DNA from: Chloromonas sp. AAM2
Taxonomy: Eukaryota > Chlorophyta > Chlorophyceae > Chlamydomonadales > Chlamydomonadaceae
Length of the DNA stretch: 30,067 nucleotides
NCBI GenBank assembly: GCA_004335635.1
Contig: QAXH01005151.1
Location: 28,127 to 58,193, forward strand
Reading direction: 5' to 3'
The translations under genes were made by a program, and so were the position numbers. Under the pieces are notes generated by a model that did no database searches, was not told where the DNA came from, and saw nothing but the letters and a program-made list of their open reading frames with translations. The stretch's first letter is position 1. Every line of letters starts with the position of its first letter. This document shows positions 1 through 8,672 of this stretch, piece after piece.

Positions 1-3000
1 CACGCAAACGGTTCAGCAGGAATGCGATTTATTCCAAATAACTCAGGATCTAACTACATAGATGTAGGCAATGCCGGAGATTATACCAATCAACAGTCTC
101 AAATTATTGGTGTGCAGGGCTCAAATAGCTATGGTAAGATTACTATAAATGGAACTGACAGCACAAGGTCTTTGGTTTCAGCACGAAGCAGTAATAACGG
201 CAATCTGAGAATTGGTATTCGGGCAGACGGAAATTTTCCTTTAGACGGGGATATTGCTGAAATCATTGTGTACAACACCACGCTATCTCCTTTAGATCGG
301 GGTGGGGTTGAAAATTATCTGGGTAATAAATACGGTATTGATGTTCCGGTTGCAACTCCAACGGTACAAACCTCCAATCTTACAACCAGAAATCTTACCA
401 GCACCTCAGTACAATTAGACTTTACTGCTGGTAATGGACAAAAAAGATTAATCATCGCCAAAAATGGGTCGCCGGTAGACTTTGAACCCGTGGATGGAAA
501 TAGCTACACCGCCAATGCTGAATTTGGGGCATCCACTGAATTAGGAACAGGAAATTATGTGGTTTATGCTGGAACCGATAGCACAGTAACGGTAACCGGA
601 CTCGGTCCAGAGAATAGCTATCACTTTTATGCCATAGAATATAATGGGGAAGTGAGTGAAGAAAAGTATTTACGAGCCAATCCAGAGCGCATTGACATTA
701 CCATCCCAAAAGCGGCGATGACATTTGACGCATCGGCCACTGAATCGGGCTTTACATTTGTGAACTGGGGATACGATAGTAATACGGGCAGAGCATATCA
801 TAACACGCCATCAAACCCAGCCAGCATTACGATTGATTCAGGTACTTTTGATGTAATCAGTTTTGATGTTTTTGAATTTACAGGGGGGCAAACTTTTCAG
901 GTAGAATCTAATTTAGGGGACACACAGACATTCACCGACACAGGAGAAAAAACGGTGACGTTAAACTGGTCAGGGATTACCAGTTTGACCTTCACAAGGA
1001 TCACTGGAAATGGGGCTGGCTTTGAAATGGATAACCTGGCGTATTCCATCGAGCCGCCATCTACACAGGTCTCCAATCTGACATCCAGCAACATTACCAG
1101 CTCCTCCGTGCAATTAGATCTGACAGCTGGTGATGGAGGCAATAGATTAATCATTGCCAAAAGTGGTTCAGCCGTAGATTTTGAGCCGGTGGATGAAACG
1201 ACCTATTCAGCCAACGCCGAATTCGGCACTTCTGCGGAATTAGGAACCGGGAATTATGTAGTATATGCGGGTACCGGAAACTCAGTTACAGTAACCGGAT
1301 TAAACCCCGAAAACAGCTACCACTTTTACGCGGTCGAATACAACGGAGGAAGCAGCAACGAGCAGTATCTGCGAACCAATCCCGAACGCATTGACATCAC
1401 CACCCCGGCAGAAACTCCAACGGTACAAGCGTCTAATCTGACATCCAGTAACCTTACTTCTACCTCTGTACAATTAGATTTGACAGCAGGTAATGGAGAG
1501 AAACGATTAATTATCGCTAAAAGTGGTTCGGCGGTTGATTTTGAACCGGTAGATCAGAATACCTACACAGGTAATGCTGAATTTGGCACTTCTGCGGAAT
1601 TAGGGACCGGGAATTACGTTGTTTATGCGGGGATCGGAAACTCAGTTACGGTAACGGGATTAAGCCCTGAAAACAGCTATCACTTTTATGCGGTGGAATA
1701 CAATGGTGGAAGCGGCAATGAGCAGTATTTGCGAACTAACCCTGAACGCATAGACTTTACCGCTCCGGCTGAAACGCCAACGGTACAAGTTTCCAATCTT
1801 GCGGCCAGCAATCTCACCAGTACTTCTGTACAATTAGATCTTAATGCGGGTAATGGAGAGAAACGAATTATTATCGCCAAAAATGGCTCGGCAGTAGATT
1901 TTGAGCCTGTGGATGAAACCCCCTATAGTGCAAATGCGAGCTTCGGGTCTTCACCCGAACTAGGAACTGGAAATTATGTGGTATATGCAGGAACAGGCAC
2001 GTCGGTAACAGTTACTGGATTAACCTCGGATAACACCTATCATTTCTACGCGGTGGAATATAATGGTAGCAGCGACAATGAACAGTATTTGCAGGCAAAT
2101 CCCGAACGTATTGATGTAAAAACTATAGCCGAAACTCCCACGGCACAGGTCTCCAACCTAACAGCCAGCAATATTACAAGTACGTCAGTGCAATTAAATT
2201 TTAATTCCGGGGATGGAGAGCAGAGGTTGATCATCGGTAAATATCTATTACCGGCAGACTTTGAACCTGTGGATGGAACCAGCTACACAGCCGATGCTGA
2301 ATTCGGAAGTTCACCCGAGCTGGGTTCAGGGAACTATGTGTTGTATTCGGGAACAGGAAATTCAGTTACGGTTACCGGCTTAAATCCAGAAGGTATGTAT
2401 CACTTTTATGCTGTGGAGTTTAGTGGCAGCACTGACAATGAGCAGTACTTACGAAGCAATCCTAAGCGGGCTAATATAACTACCCTGGCTGCAACACCGA
2501 CCATACAAGTCTCCAATCTGACCGTTGAGGAACAAACAAATACATCAGCTAAATTTAATTTCACATCAGGTAATGGAGTCAATAGGTTAATCATTGCTAA
2601 GAATGGGGCAGCCGTAGATTTTGAGCCGGTAGATGGAACGAGCTACATGGCGAATGCTGAATTCGGAACCTCAACCGAGCTGGGTAATGGTAACTTTGTA
2701 GTCTATAATAGTTTCGCTGATACAGCAAGAGTCACGGGATTAAACCCGGATGAAACCTATCATTTTTACGCAGTTGAATTTAATGGCGAGTCGGGTTCTG
2801 AAGCTTATTTGAGAACAAACCCGGCGCGTATTAATGTAACAGTCAATTCTGTGCCCCAGCAAAACCTGGCAATGCACCTGAAAGCGGACACGGGCCTTGT
2901 GACAGATGGAAGTGGCAATATTTCGGCATGGAATGATCAGTCCGGGAATGGAAATAATGCCGGTCAAACAAGTAGCGGAAGTCGACCATCTGTAGTATCT

Positions 3001-6000
3001 AATAGCATAAATGGAGAGCCAGCTCTTCGGTTCAATGGATCAAATAACTTTCTAACCTTACCAAGCACAACAGATCTTGGCATAGTAAGTAATAACTACC
3101 AGATATTCATTATAGCAAAAACCTCCAGCGCTACGTCATCGGTATATTTTTTGATGAGTGCAGAGTCTAATGTTGAGGAGTTCGAAATTCATACTAATGG
3201 GCCACAAGGGGTACGATACATTCCCAGATCAGGCATTTACATCGATCAAGGAACGACGGGAGACTACACCGATGGAAACGCTCATCTTTTTCAAGTTGAA
3301 GCGACCGATAGCTATGGGGTAGTTCGGGTTGATGGAAGTGATGTAACCAATAACAGTGTAAACAGCCGTAGTAGTGAATCCGGGAATCTTTTGTTGGGAA
3401 CCCGATCTGGAGGCAGTTTTTGGTTCAATGGCGATATAGCGGAAGTGATTGTATATAACTCGATATTAACTCTTAACAACCGGCAAGCGGTAGAAGAATA
3501 TCTAAAAGTGAAATATGATATCGATCAGCCGCTGGTTGAGCCAACGTTGCAGGCATCGGATATTACGGCAAGCGAGGTCACGAGTAACTCTATGAAAATA
3601 AGCCTGACTCCAGGCAACGGAAATGGAAGGTTAATCGTAGCCAGCACAGACACAATTTCAGCCGCCCCGGCAGATCAGGTAACCTATTCGGCAAATAATA
3701 ATTTTGGTGCAGGAGATGAAATCGGAGCCGGTAATTATATAGTGTATAATGGAGCGGGAAGTGAAGTAACGGTAACGGGCTTAAACCAAAATTCAACCTA
3801 TCATTTTGAAGCCTTTGAGTATAATAGCAAAGAAGCAGGAATCGATTATCTGACCACTGATACAGATTCGGTGAATCAGATGACACCCATTTCTCCACCC
3901 AGAATTGTTTCAACCTCCTTTAAAGATAGTTTGAACTTAGCGGTTTTTAATGCAGAGATAAAAAGCTATGTCCCAACGGATTACAGAATTTACTGGGGAA
4001 CTAATAAGGAATCCTATTCAGACTCTGTTACAGTATACCCTGATACTGCAGCCACAAACATATCAGAGAAAATCTACGGGTTAAACGAAAATACGGTCTA
4101 CTTTGCAGAATTGCGGGCTTTTACTGATCAAGACACCGTTAGTTCCGATCCGGAGGTTTTATACTACCAAAATAGCACCATACCCTCCGACAGCTTAAGC
4201 GTATGGTTAGCGGCCAACCATGCTTTTCCCGGTTTTCAAGACAACGAGAAGGTGTCTGTTTGGTACGATTTATCCGGAAAGGAAAATCATGGAACCCAGC
4301 AAAGTACTTATAATCAACCCGAGATTACAACTAATCAATTAAACGGATTGCCAACGATACGATTTGACGGAACATACTCCTATATGTCGCTACCCAATTC
4401 ACAGGAACTGAATATGGTGAATAAGGACTATGAGATTATCATAATTGCCCGTTCTGCAAGTTCTGAAGAAGCTTTTCTAATTGGGGATGGCCATATTTCA
4501 GAATTTGCCCCAAATATGATTCTGAATCATGTTAATAGTAACCGTGGTTTTTGGTTCAAAGGAAATACGAATGCTGGAAATGGTTTCAGCGTTGGAAAAC
4601 AGAGTGAATTTACAAACGGTGAATACCAAGTATTCAATGTAACCGGCACTAATACAGAAGGCCTTATCCGGATAAATCATGTTTTAAAAGGCATTGACCA
4701 GACTGTGGGCTACCGAAATAGCATAAATGGAAGCTGGAATGTTGGGGCCTATATACCACCCGAAGGCGGTGTATTATCACCATTAGAAGGAGAAATCGCA
4801 GAAATAGTTATCTATAACAGGGAACTGACAAAACGAGAGCGATATGAGGTTCATAAGTACCTATCTGAAAAATATGCGCTTGATCTTCCTCTTGATACAC
4901 CTTCAGAGCAAGTTACAGATCTGAGTTTTGAACGTTCAGGCAGTACTTCCGCTGAACTCAGTTTTTCTCCCGGAAATGGTACGTTTAACCTCGCCGTGAT
5001 TAAAGAAGGGAGCGCTGTTGATGAGTCACCCGTTGATAGCACAGAATATTCAGCTTCCAGTGAATTCGGCAGCGGTTCGGAAATAGGTTCCGGGAATTTC
5101 GTTGTGTTAGCAAATACCGATACGACCATCACTATTAGCGGATTATCTCAGGATAAAACCTACTATGCAGAAGTGTTTTCTTTTAATGGCGAAGAAGGAT
5201 ATCAGAAATACCTGACCACGGGCACGGATACAACTTCGTTATATCTTACTCCAATTGTCACAATTTCCAGCTTTTCACCGGCCCCGTTCAGTAACTCGAG
5301 TGACAAAAACACAAATATCGAGGTTACCTTCAGTGATGCCATGAATACAGCAAGCTTCACCAGCGATTCTTCTTTTGTGGTGCGGGGAAGTTTAAGCGGT
5401 TCACATACCGGAACTATTACACATACTGAAGGCGATACGAAAGCAAGCTTTAGCTCAAACAAGCCATTTATAGCAGGTGAGACAGTGATGATAACCCTGG
5501 GTAAAGAATTAGCGGCTACTGAATATAACTTTGAAGATTCCAGAACCTATTCATTTACAATCAGCACAAAAGCATCTTTAGGTACATTTACAAAAGTGAT
5601 GGAAATAAATGGTTCGGAAACTTCAGTAGGAAAATCAACAGCATCCAATTCACCGGCAGTAAGCGGGGGCGGGCCTTTGGCTTTAGGTGATATGAATGGG
5701 GATGGATTAACCGATATTATTGTGAGTGATTTAGAAAAGGGCCTGTTTATCTACACCAATAATGGAGACAGTACCTACACTGACCCAACTGTGTTGGACT
5801 TAAACGAATCAATCGAAGACCTTCTTATTGCTGATTTTGATACAGATGGAGATCTCGACATTGGCGCTCCAGGGTATTCTCAAATATCTGACTCAACCAT
5901 TATTAGAATTATCAGAAACAACGGAGATGGAACGTACACTAACAATGAAGAATACACTACAAGCGACAATGTCTATGCGCTTAACTCAGATGATTTGGAT

Positions 6001-8067
6001 AATGACGGCGATGTTGATCTTGTGATTTACGATTCGGGAGGAATCATGGTCTATAAAAATGAGGGTTCGTCTTTTACAAGGGGCAGTAATTTCATGACAG
6101 GTTACAATTATTCGGAACTTAACCTCATAATATCTGACCTGAATGATGATGGATACGGAGACCTGATAGTCAGTGAACAATACAATGACATCATTTATTG
6201 GATTGAAAATGATCAGGAAGGAGGATTCTCAAACAAAAGAACCCTAACCACTTTTAATGATCCCAAGCAAATATCTATTGCAGATGTTGATAATGATGGG
6301 CATGGGGACCTAATAAGTGGTTCTACTGAAGACACGGATCTCTATATATCACTGGGTAATGGAGATGGCACATTTGCATCTACCCAAACATATCGTATTA
6401 ATAATTATGCACTTGAAATACAGCCGGTTGATACAGACGGCGATGGCGACATGGATGTGTTTTCCGTACATGGTTCGGATTATTCAGTAGTAGAGAATAA
6501 TGGCAGCGGGGAATTCCCTAACGAAAACTCAACCTATGCGGGAAGCAGCACAATGGGTTGGCAACTTGCTGATATGGATAATAATGGTACTATAGATTTT
6601 GTGAGGGTTTCAAACAATGGCATTGAAGTGTATTCAAATACAAAAAAAGAGCCGTTAAAAATTACAGGCTCGGAGGGCTGGCGTTTATTTGCATCACCAT
6701 TTGGTAATGCTTCCTTTTCAGATATGATGTCCGGTCTTTGGACTCAGGGCTTTTCCGGCGCTTCCACCGAAGAAGGCTTTTCGAACGTATATGTATGGCC
6801 TACAGATTCTGCCGGTTCTTCTAATAACAGCTGGACCTCCATTTCGAACATTTCAGATTCGTTGAAATCAGGGCAAGGTATGCTGGCATACATATACAGC
6901 GATGACAACTATGACGGACCGGGCAATGCCGGTTTCCCAAAAGAAATTGATATACCGGGAACAGAACCCAAAGAAACGGTAAATCTGTATAGCAGTGATT
7001 TAAACCAAAATGAAAGTGGCTGGACGCTGCTTGGCAACCCATTCTACAAACAGTTAGATTGGGACGGAGGTGATTTTTCCTATGATGAGATATCCAATGC
7101 GGTTTACGTATATGATGCCGATTCTGCAGGTTGGAAAACCTGGAATGGATTTACAGGAAGCCTCACAGGTGGAATAATTAATATTTATGATGCATTTTTT
7201 ATTCAATCAACGGGAAGTGGGCCCAATCTCAGTATTTCCTATCCTACAGGAGGAAGTGAAGAAGTTATCAAAGATGTTACTAATAAAAAGGAGGTTCAGG
7301 CATTTGCTTTAAAAATTGTCAGTCATACTGGTTATACCAACAAAGCCTGGTTCCAGTTTTCGAAGGAAGCCGCCTCTGGTTTAGATACTTACGATGCCCA
7401 TAAATTAACTCCGCTAAGTTCAAATTATACGTTACTGGGGTCGAGGCTCGAAAATGAAATATTGTTAGATATTAACAACTTGCCAATTTCAGAGAAAGAA
7501 ATAACCGTTCCCCTATACTTTGAGTCTACCGAATCAGGTCTTCACGAGATTTCCTTGGGTGAAATTCCACTCCCAGAAGGATGGTCTGTAAGCCTTATTG
7601 ATCATGATGCCGATCATGTTTCAACGCTGGATGATCCCTATAGTTTTGAGCATCAGCCGGCCAAAAACAAACGTGCTGAGATTTCTCCTAAAGCACTTCT
7701 CAATCCCGTATTAAAAGCTAAAACAGGAGAAACTGAACGATTCAGCCTTGTCGTTAAATCTCCTTTGGCGATCAATAATGAGATTGCAGCCAACATCCCG
7801 GACGTAGTGGAACTATCTCAAAATTACCCCAATCCGTTTAACCCAACTACCACCATTCAATATGGAGTGCCGGAATCAGGAGAAATAACTATGGAGGTAT
7901 TTGATATAGTCGGCCGAAAAGTAGCCACACTCATCAACCGCGAAAATAAACAAGCTGGTAGGTACTCGGTTCAATTTGATGCCGGAAACTTAGCTTCCGG
8001 ACTATACCTCTACCGCCTGAAAGCAGGCAATACCGTCATCACCAAAAAACTAACACTCATTAAATAA
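1..8067 (+). CDS. Giant secreted LamG/FN3/VCBS multidomain protein with T9SS type A sorting domain (5'-partial)
   Basis: The reading frame is open to base 1 and the first residues fall inside a LamG-type lectin-like domain (compare its second copy at residues ~954-1177), so the start lies upstream; the ATG at 22 is not the start. Visible length is 2688 residues. Domains in order: partial LamG (1-115); FN3-like repeat 1 (~120-236); an inserted 113-residue beta-rich module (~237-350); FN3-like repeats 2-6 in strict 120-residue steps (~351-950); LamG 2; a diverged FN3 repeat (~1181-1297) plus another FN3-like segment (~1299-1387); LamG 3 (~1397-1627); an FN3 repeat (~1635-1750); a Big_5/SbsA-type Ig domain (~1750-1860); seven FG-GAP/VCBS DxDxDG-type motifs (~1890-2210), e.g. 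GDMNGDGLTDIIVSD; an 'EGWR' module (~2223-2420); and the sorting domain (~2599-2688) with NYPNPFNP and the ending LTLIK. Family knowledge: such proteins cross the outer membrane by T9SS and act at the surface in adhesion or glycan binding. The ligand is unknown. Confidence 0.93.
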   Translation, partial: HANGSAGMRFIPNNSGSNYIDVGNAGDYTNQQSQIIGVQGSNSYGKITINGTDSTRSLVSARSSNNGNLRIGIRADGNFPLDGDIAEIIVYNTTLSPLDRGGVENYLGNKYGIDVPVATPTVQTSNLTTRNLTSTSVQLDFTAGNGQKRLIIAKNGSPVDFEPVDGNSYTANAEFGASTELGTGNYVVYAGTDSTVTVTGLGPENSYHFYAIEYNGEVSEEKYLRANPERIDITIPKAAMTFDASATESGFTFVNWGYDSNTGRAYHNTPSNPASITIDSGTFDVISFDVFEFTGGQTFQVESNLGDTQTFTDTGEKTVTLNWSGITSLTFTRITGNGAGFEMDNLAYSIEPPSTQVSNLTSSNITSSSVQLDLTAGDGGNRLIIAKSGSAVDFEPVDETTYSANAEFGTSAELGTGNYVVYAGTGNSVTVTGLNPENSYHFYAVEYNGGSSNEQYLRTNPERIDITTPAETPTVQASNLTSSNLTSTSVQLDLTAGNGEKRLIIAKSGSAVDFEPVDQNTYTGNAEFGTSAELGTGNYVVYAGIGNSVTVTGLSPENSYHFYAVEYNGGSGNEQYLRTNPERIDFTAPAETPTVQVSNLAASNLTSTSVQLDLNAGNGEKRIIIAKNGSAVDFEPVDETPYSANASFGSSPELGTGNYVVYAGTGTSVTVTGLTSDNTYHFYAVEYNGSSDNEQYLQANPERIDVKTIAETPTAQVSNLTASNITSTSVQLNFNSGDGEQRLIIGKYLLPADFEPVDGTSYTADAEFGSSPELGSGNYVLYSGTGNSVTVTGLNPEGMYHFYAVEFSGSTDNEQYLRSNPKRANITTLAATPTIQVSNLTVEEQTNTSAKFNFTSGNGVNRLIIAKNGAAVDFEPVDGTSYMANAEFGTSTELGNGNFVVYNSFADTARVTGLNPDETYHFYAVEFNGESGSEAYLRTNPARINVTVNSVPQQNLAMHLKADTGLVTDGSGNISAWNDQSGNGNNAGQTSSGSRPSVVSNSINGEPALRFNGSNNFLTLPSTTDLGIVSNNYQIFIIAKTSSATSSVYFLMSAESNVEEFEIHTNGPQGVRYIPRSGIYIDQGTTGDYTDGNAHLFQVEATDSYGVVRVDGSDVTNNSVNSRSSESGNLLLGTRSGGSFWFNGDIAEVIVYNSILTLNNRQAVEEYLKVKYDIDQPLVEPTLQASDITASEVTSNSMKISLTPGNGNGRLIVASTDTISAAPADQVTYSANNNFGAGDEIGAGNYIVYNGAGSEVTVTGLNQNSTYHFEAFEYNSKEAGIDYLTTDTDSVNQMTPISPPRIVSTSFKDSLNLAVFNAEIKSYVPTDYRIYWGTNKESYSDSVTVYPDTAATNISEKIYGLNENTVYFAELRAFTDQDTVSSDPEVLYYQNSTIPSDSLSVWLAANHAFPGFQDNEKVSVWYDLSGKENHGTQQSTYNQPEITTNQLNGLPTIRFDGTYSYMSLPNSQELNMVNKDYEIIIIARSASSEEAFLIGDGHISEFAPNMILNHVNSNRGFWFKGNTNAGNGFSVGKQSEFTNGEYQVFNVTGTNTEGLIRINHVLKGIDQTVGYRNSINGSWNVGAYIPPEGGVLSPLEGEIAEIVIYNRELTKRERYEVHKYLSEKYALDLPLDTPSEQVTDLSFERSGSTSAELSFSPGNGTFNLAVIKEGSAVDESPVDSTEYSASSEFGSGSEIGSGNFVVLANTDTTITISGLSQDKTYYAEVFSFNGEEGYQKYLTTGTDTTSLYLTPIVTISSFSPAPFSNSSDKNTNIEVTFSDAMNTASFTSDSSFVVRGSLSGSHTGTITHTEGDTKASFSSNKPFIAGETVMITLGKELAATEYNFEDSRTYSFTISTKASLGTFTKVMEINGSETSVGKSTASNSPAVSGGGPLALGDMNGDGLTDIIVSDLEKGLFIYTNNGDSTYTDPTVLDLNESIEDLLIADFDTDGDLDIGAPGYSQISDSTIIRIIRNNGDGTYTNNEEYTTSDNVYALNSDDLDNDGDVDLVIYDSGGIMVYKNEGSSFTRGSNFMTGYNYSELNLIISDLNDDGYGDLIVSEQYNDIIYWIENDQEGGFSNKRTLTTFNDPKQISIADVDNDGHGDLISGSTEDTDLYISLGNGDGTFASTQTYRINNYALEIQPVDTDGDGDMDVFSVHGSDYSVVENNGSGEFPNENSTYAGSSTMGWQLADMDNNGTIDFVRVSNNGIEVYSNTKKEPLKITGSEGWRLFASPFGNASFSDMMSGLWTQGFSGASTEEGFSNVYVWPTDSAGSSNNSWTSISNISDSLKSGQGMLAYIYSDDNYDGPGNAGFPKEIDIPGTEPKETVNLYSSDLNQNESGWTLLGNPFYKQLDWDGGDFSYDEISNAVYVYDADSAGWKTWNGFTGSLTGGIINIYDAFFIQSTGSGPNLSISYPTGGSEEVIKDVTNKKEVQAFALKIVSHTGYTNKAWFQFSKEAASGLDTYDAHKLTPLSSNYTLLGSRLENEILLDINNLPISEKEITVPLYFESTESGLHEISLGEIPLPEGWSVSLIDHDADHVSTLDDPYSFEHQPAKNKRAEISPKALLNPVLKAKTGETERFSLVVKSPLAINNEIAANIPDVVELSQNYPNPFNPTTTIQYGVPESGEITMEVFDIVGRKVATLINRENKQAGRYSVQFDAGNLASGLYLYRLKAGNTVITKKLTLIK
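361..2850 (+). repeat. FN3-like tandem repeats, 360-bp period, with one 339-bp insertion
   Basis: Six copies of a ~120-codon unit lie inside the giant secreted protein. The marker 'VSNLT/ASNLT' ends at bases 381, 1080, 1440, 1800, 2160 and 2520: copies 2-6 are spaced exactly 360 bp, while copies 1 and 2 are 699 bp apart because a 113-codon module (about 706-1056) sits between them. Each unit carries the recognisable blocks VDFEPVD, NYVVYAG, VTVTGL and YHFYAVE. More diverged copies of the same unit recur at about 3541-3890 and 4905-5250. Confidence 0.9.
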
Positions 8068-8140
8068 TGCTCAATTTTAAGTGCTAAATGTTAAATGGGA
8101 TTCAAACCATTTAACATTTAGCACTCAACATTTAAAATTT
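8068..8140. repeat. Palindromic AT-rich repeat, copy A (between sorting-domain gene and mini-protein gene)
   Basis: A perfect 19-bp inverted repeat, arms 8080-8098 and 8107-8125 around an 8-nt loop; the core is GTTAAATGG / CCATTTAAC. It starts 12 bp after the stop codon of the giant secreted protein and ends 21 bp before the ATG of the mini-protein. As RNA it would form a stable AT-rich hairpin in the intergenic mRNA. There is no clean U-tract, so I do not call it a terminator. Copies B and C are at about 23370 and 28140. Confidence 0.85.
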
Positions 8141-8146
8141 TCCCCT

Positions 8147-8332
8147 ATGAAAACAACGCTTTTACTACTACTCGCTATCACGATTCTTCTAATTGTCACA
8201 ACAGTAGCGATTGCCCAACCTCCGGGATTGCCAGATAATCCATCACAGGCACCCATTGATGGCGGACTTGGGTTACTTGCCGCAGCCGGCGGAGCCTATG
8301 CCTGGAAGAAATTGAAAAGTAAAAACAGCTAA
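8147..8332 (+). CDS. 61-aa PID-CTERM-like mini-protein (signal peptide plus sorting-type tail)
   Basis: The start is placed at 8147 (MKTTLLLLLAITILL...) rather than the in-frame ATG at 8081, because only the later start gives a signal peptide and the earlier one would translate the palindromic repeat; the paralogue at 23451 starts at the same point. Layout: hydrophobic signal sequence ~1-22 ending VAIA, then a short Pro-rich linker (QPPGLPDNPSQA), then the motif PIDGG, a short hydrophobic run LGLLAAAGGAYAW and a basic tail KKLKSK. This motif / short membrane span / basic end layout is that of C-terminal protein-sorting tails, and I believe it matches the class called PID-CTERM. Between signal and tail only about a dozen residues remain. 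No Shine-Dalgarno sequence is visible; the leader is AT-rich with CCCCT just before ATG. Function unknown. Confidence 0.82.
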   Translation: MKTTLLLLLAITILLIVTTVAIAQPPGLPDNPSQAPIDGGLGLLAAAGGAYAWKKLKSKNS

Positions 8333-8382
8333 TCTTTCTTTTACCATCCGTTCGGTCTATAGATGATCTCTTTTTCTTTGTG

Positions 8383-8436
8383 TTTCAGGAATCATATAAC
8401 AGTGAAGGCTTGATATCTGATGATTTTCAGGAATCA
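8383..8436. promoter_or_regulatory. Possible operator: 12-bp direct repeat TTTCAGGAATCA, 42 bp apart
   Basis: TTTCAGGAATCA occurs at 8383-8394 and again at 8425-8436. The start-to-start distance of 42 bp equals about four DNA turns, so both copies face the same side of the helix. They lie about 240-290 bp upstream of the AraC-family regulator start. AraC-family proteins commonly bind direct repeats, so autoregulation is conceivable, but this is inference from spacing alone. Confidence 0.3.
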
Positions 8437-8660
8437 ATAACTGACGCTGTGACTATAAGTTGGTTACGGTCTCATCATCAGCTCCTATATGTAATTATGA
8501 ACACCGGATTTTGGTCTTTTAGGCTCTATTTTACATATCAAAATCTATTATTTATCTCTTAAGTCAGCAACCGTCGCGAATATTATGCTGATGCTGAACC
8601 GCCCTAAGTTCGATTTTTCCCAAGTTTTTGTTTTATTGACACAACGGGTTCATAATAGTC

Positions 8661-8665
8661 GGAGG
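8661..8665 (+). promoter_or_regulatory. Ribosome binding site GGAGG of the AraC-family gene
   Basis: GGAGG lies 7 nt before the ATG at 8673. It supports that start over others. A strong SD is notable, since most other genes in this window have weak or no SD. Confidence 0.65.
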
Positions 8666-8672
8666 TATTACG

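Larger units (their letters stand above)
8333..8672. other. 340-bp intergenic region upstream of the AraC-family gene
   Basis: I see no convincing gene here; a 60-codon open frame at 8380-8562 has no SD, no domain and no protein-like composition. It contains a 12-bp direct repeat (8383-8394 and 8425-8436, see separate entry) and, at the end, a good ribosome binding site. A TTGACA-like string near 8636 could belong to a promoter, but no matching -10 box is clear. Confidence 0.6.

Noticed and set aside
1057..2850. Tandem repeat array as CRISPR or satellite
   Set aside because: The 360-bp units are coding FN3 domains in one open frame, with no spacers or short identical repeats.
8380..8562. 60-codon open frame on the plus strand
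   Set aside because: No SD, no homology I recognise, overlaps the 12-bp direct repeats and has an atypical composition; treated as intergenic.
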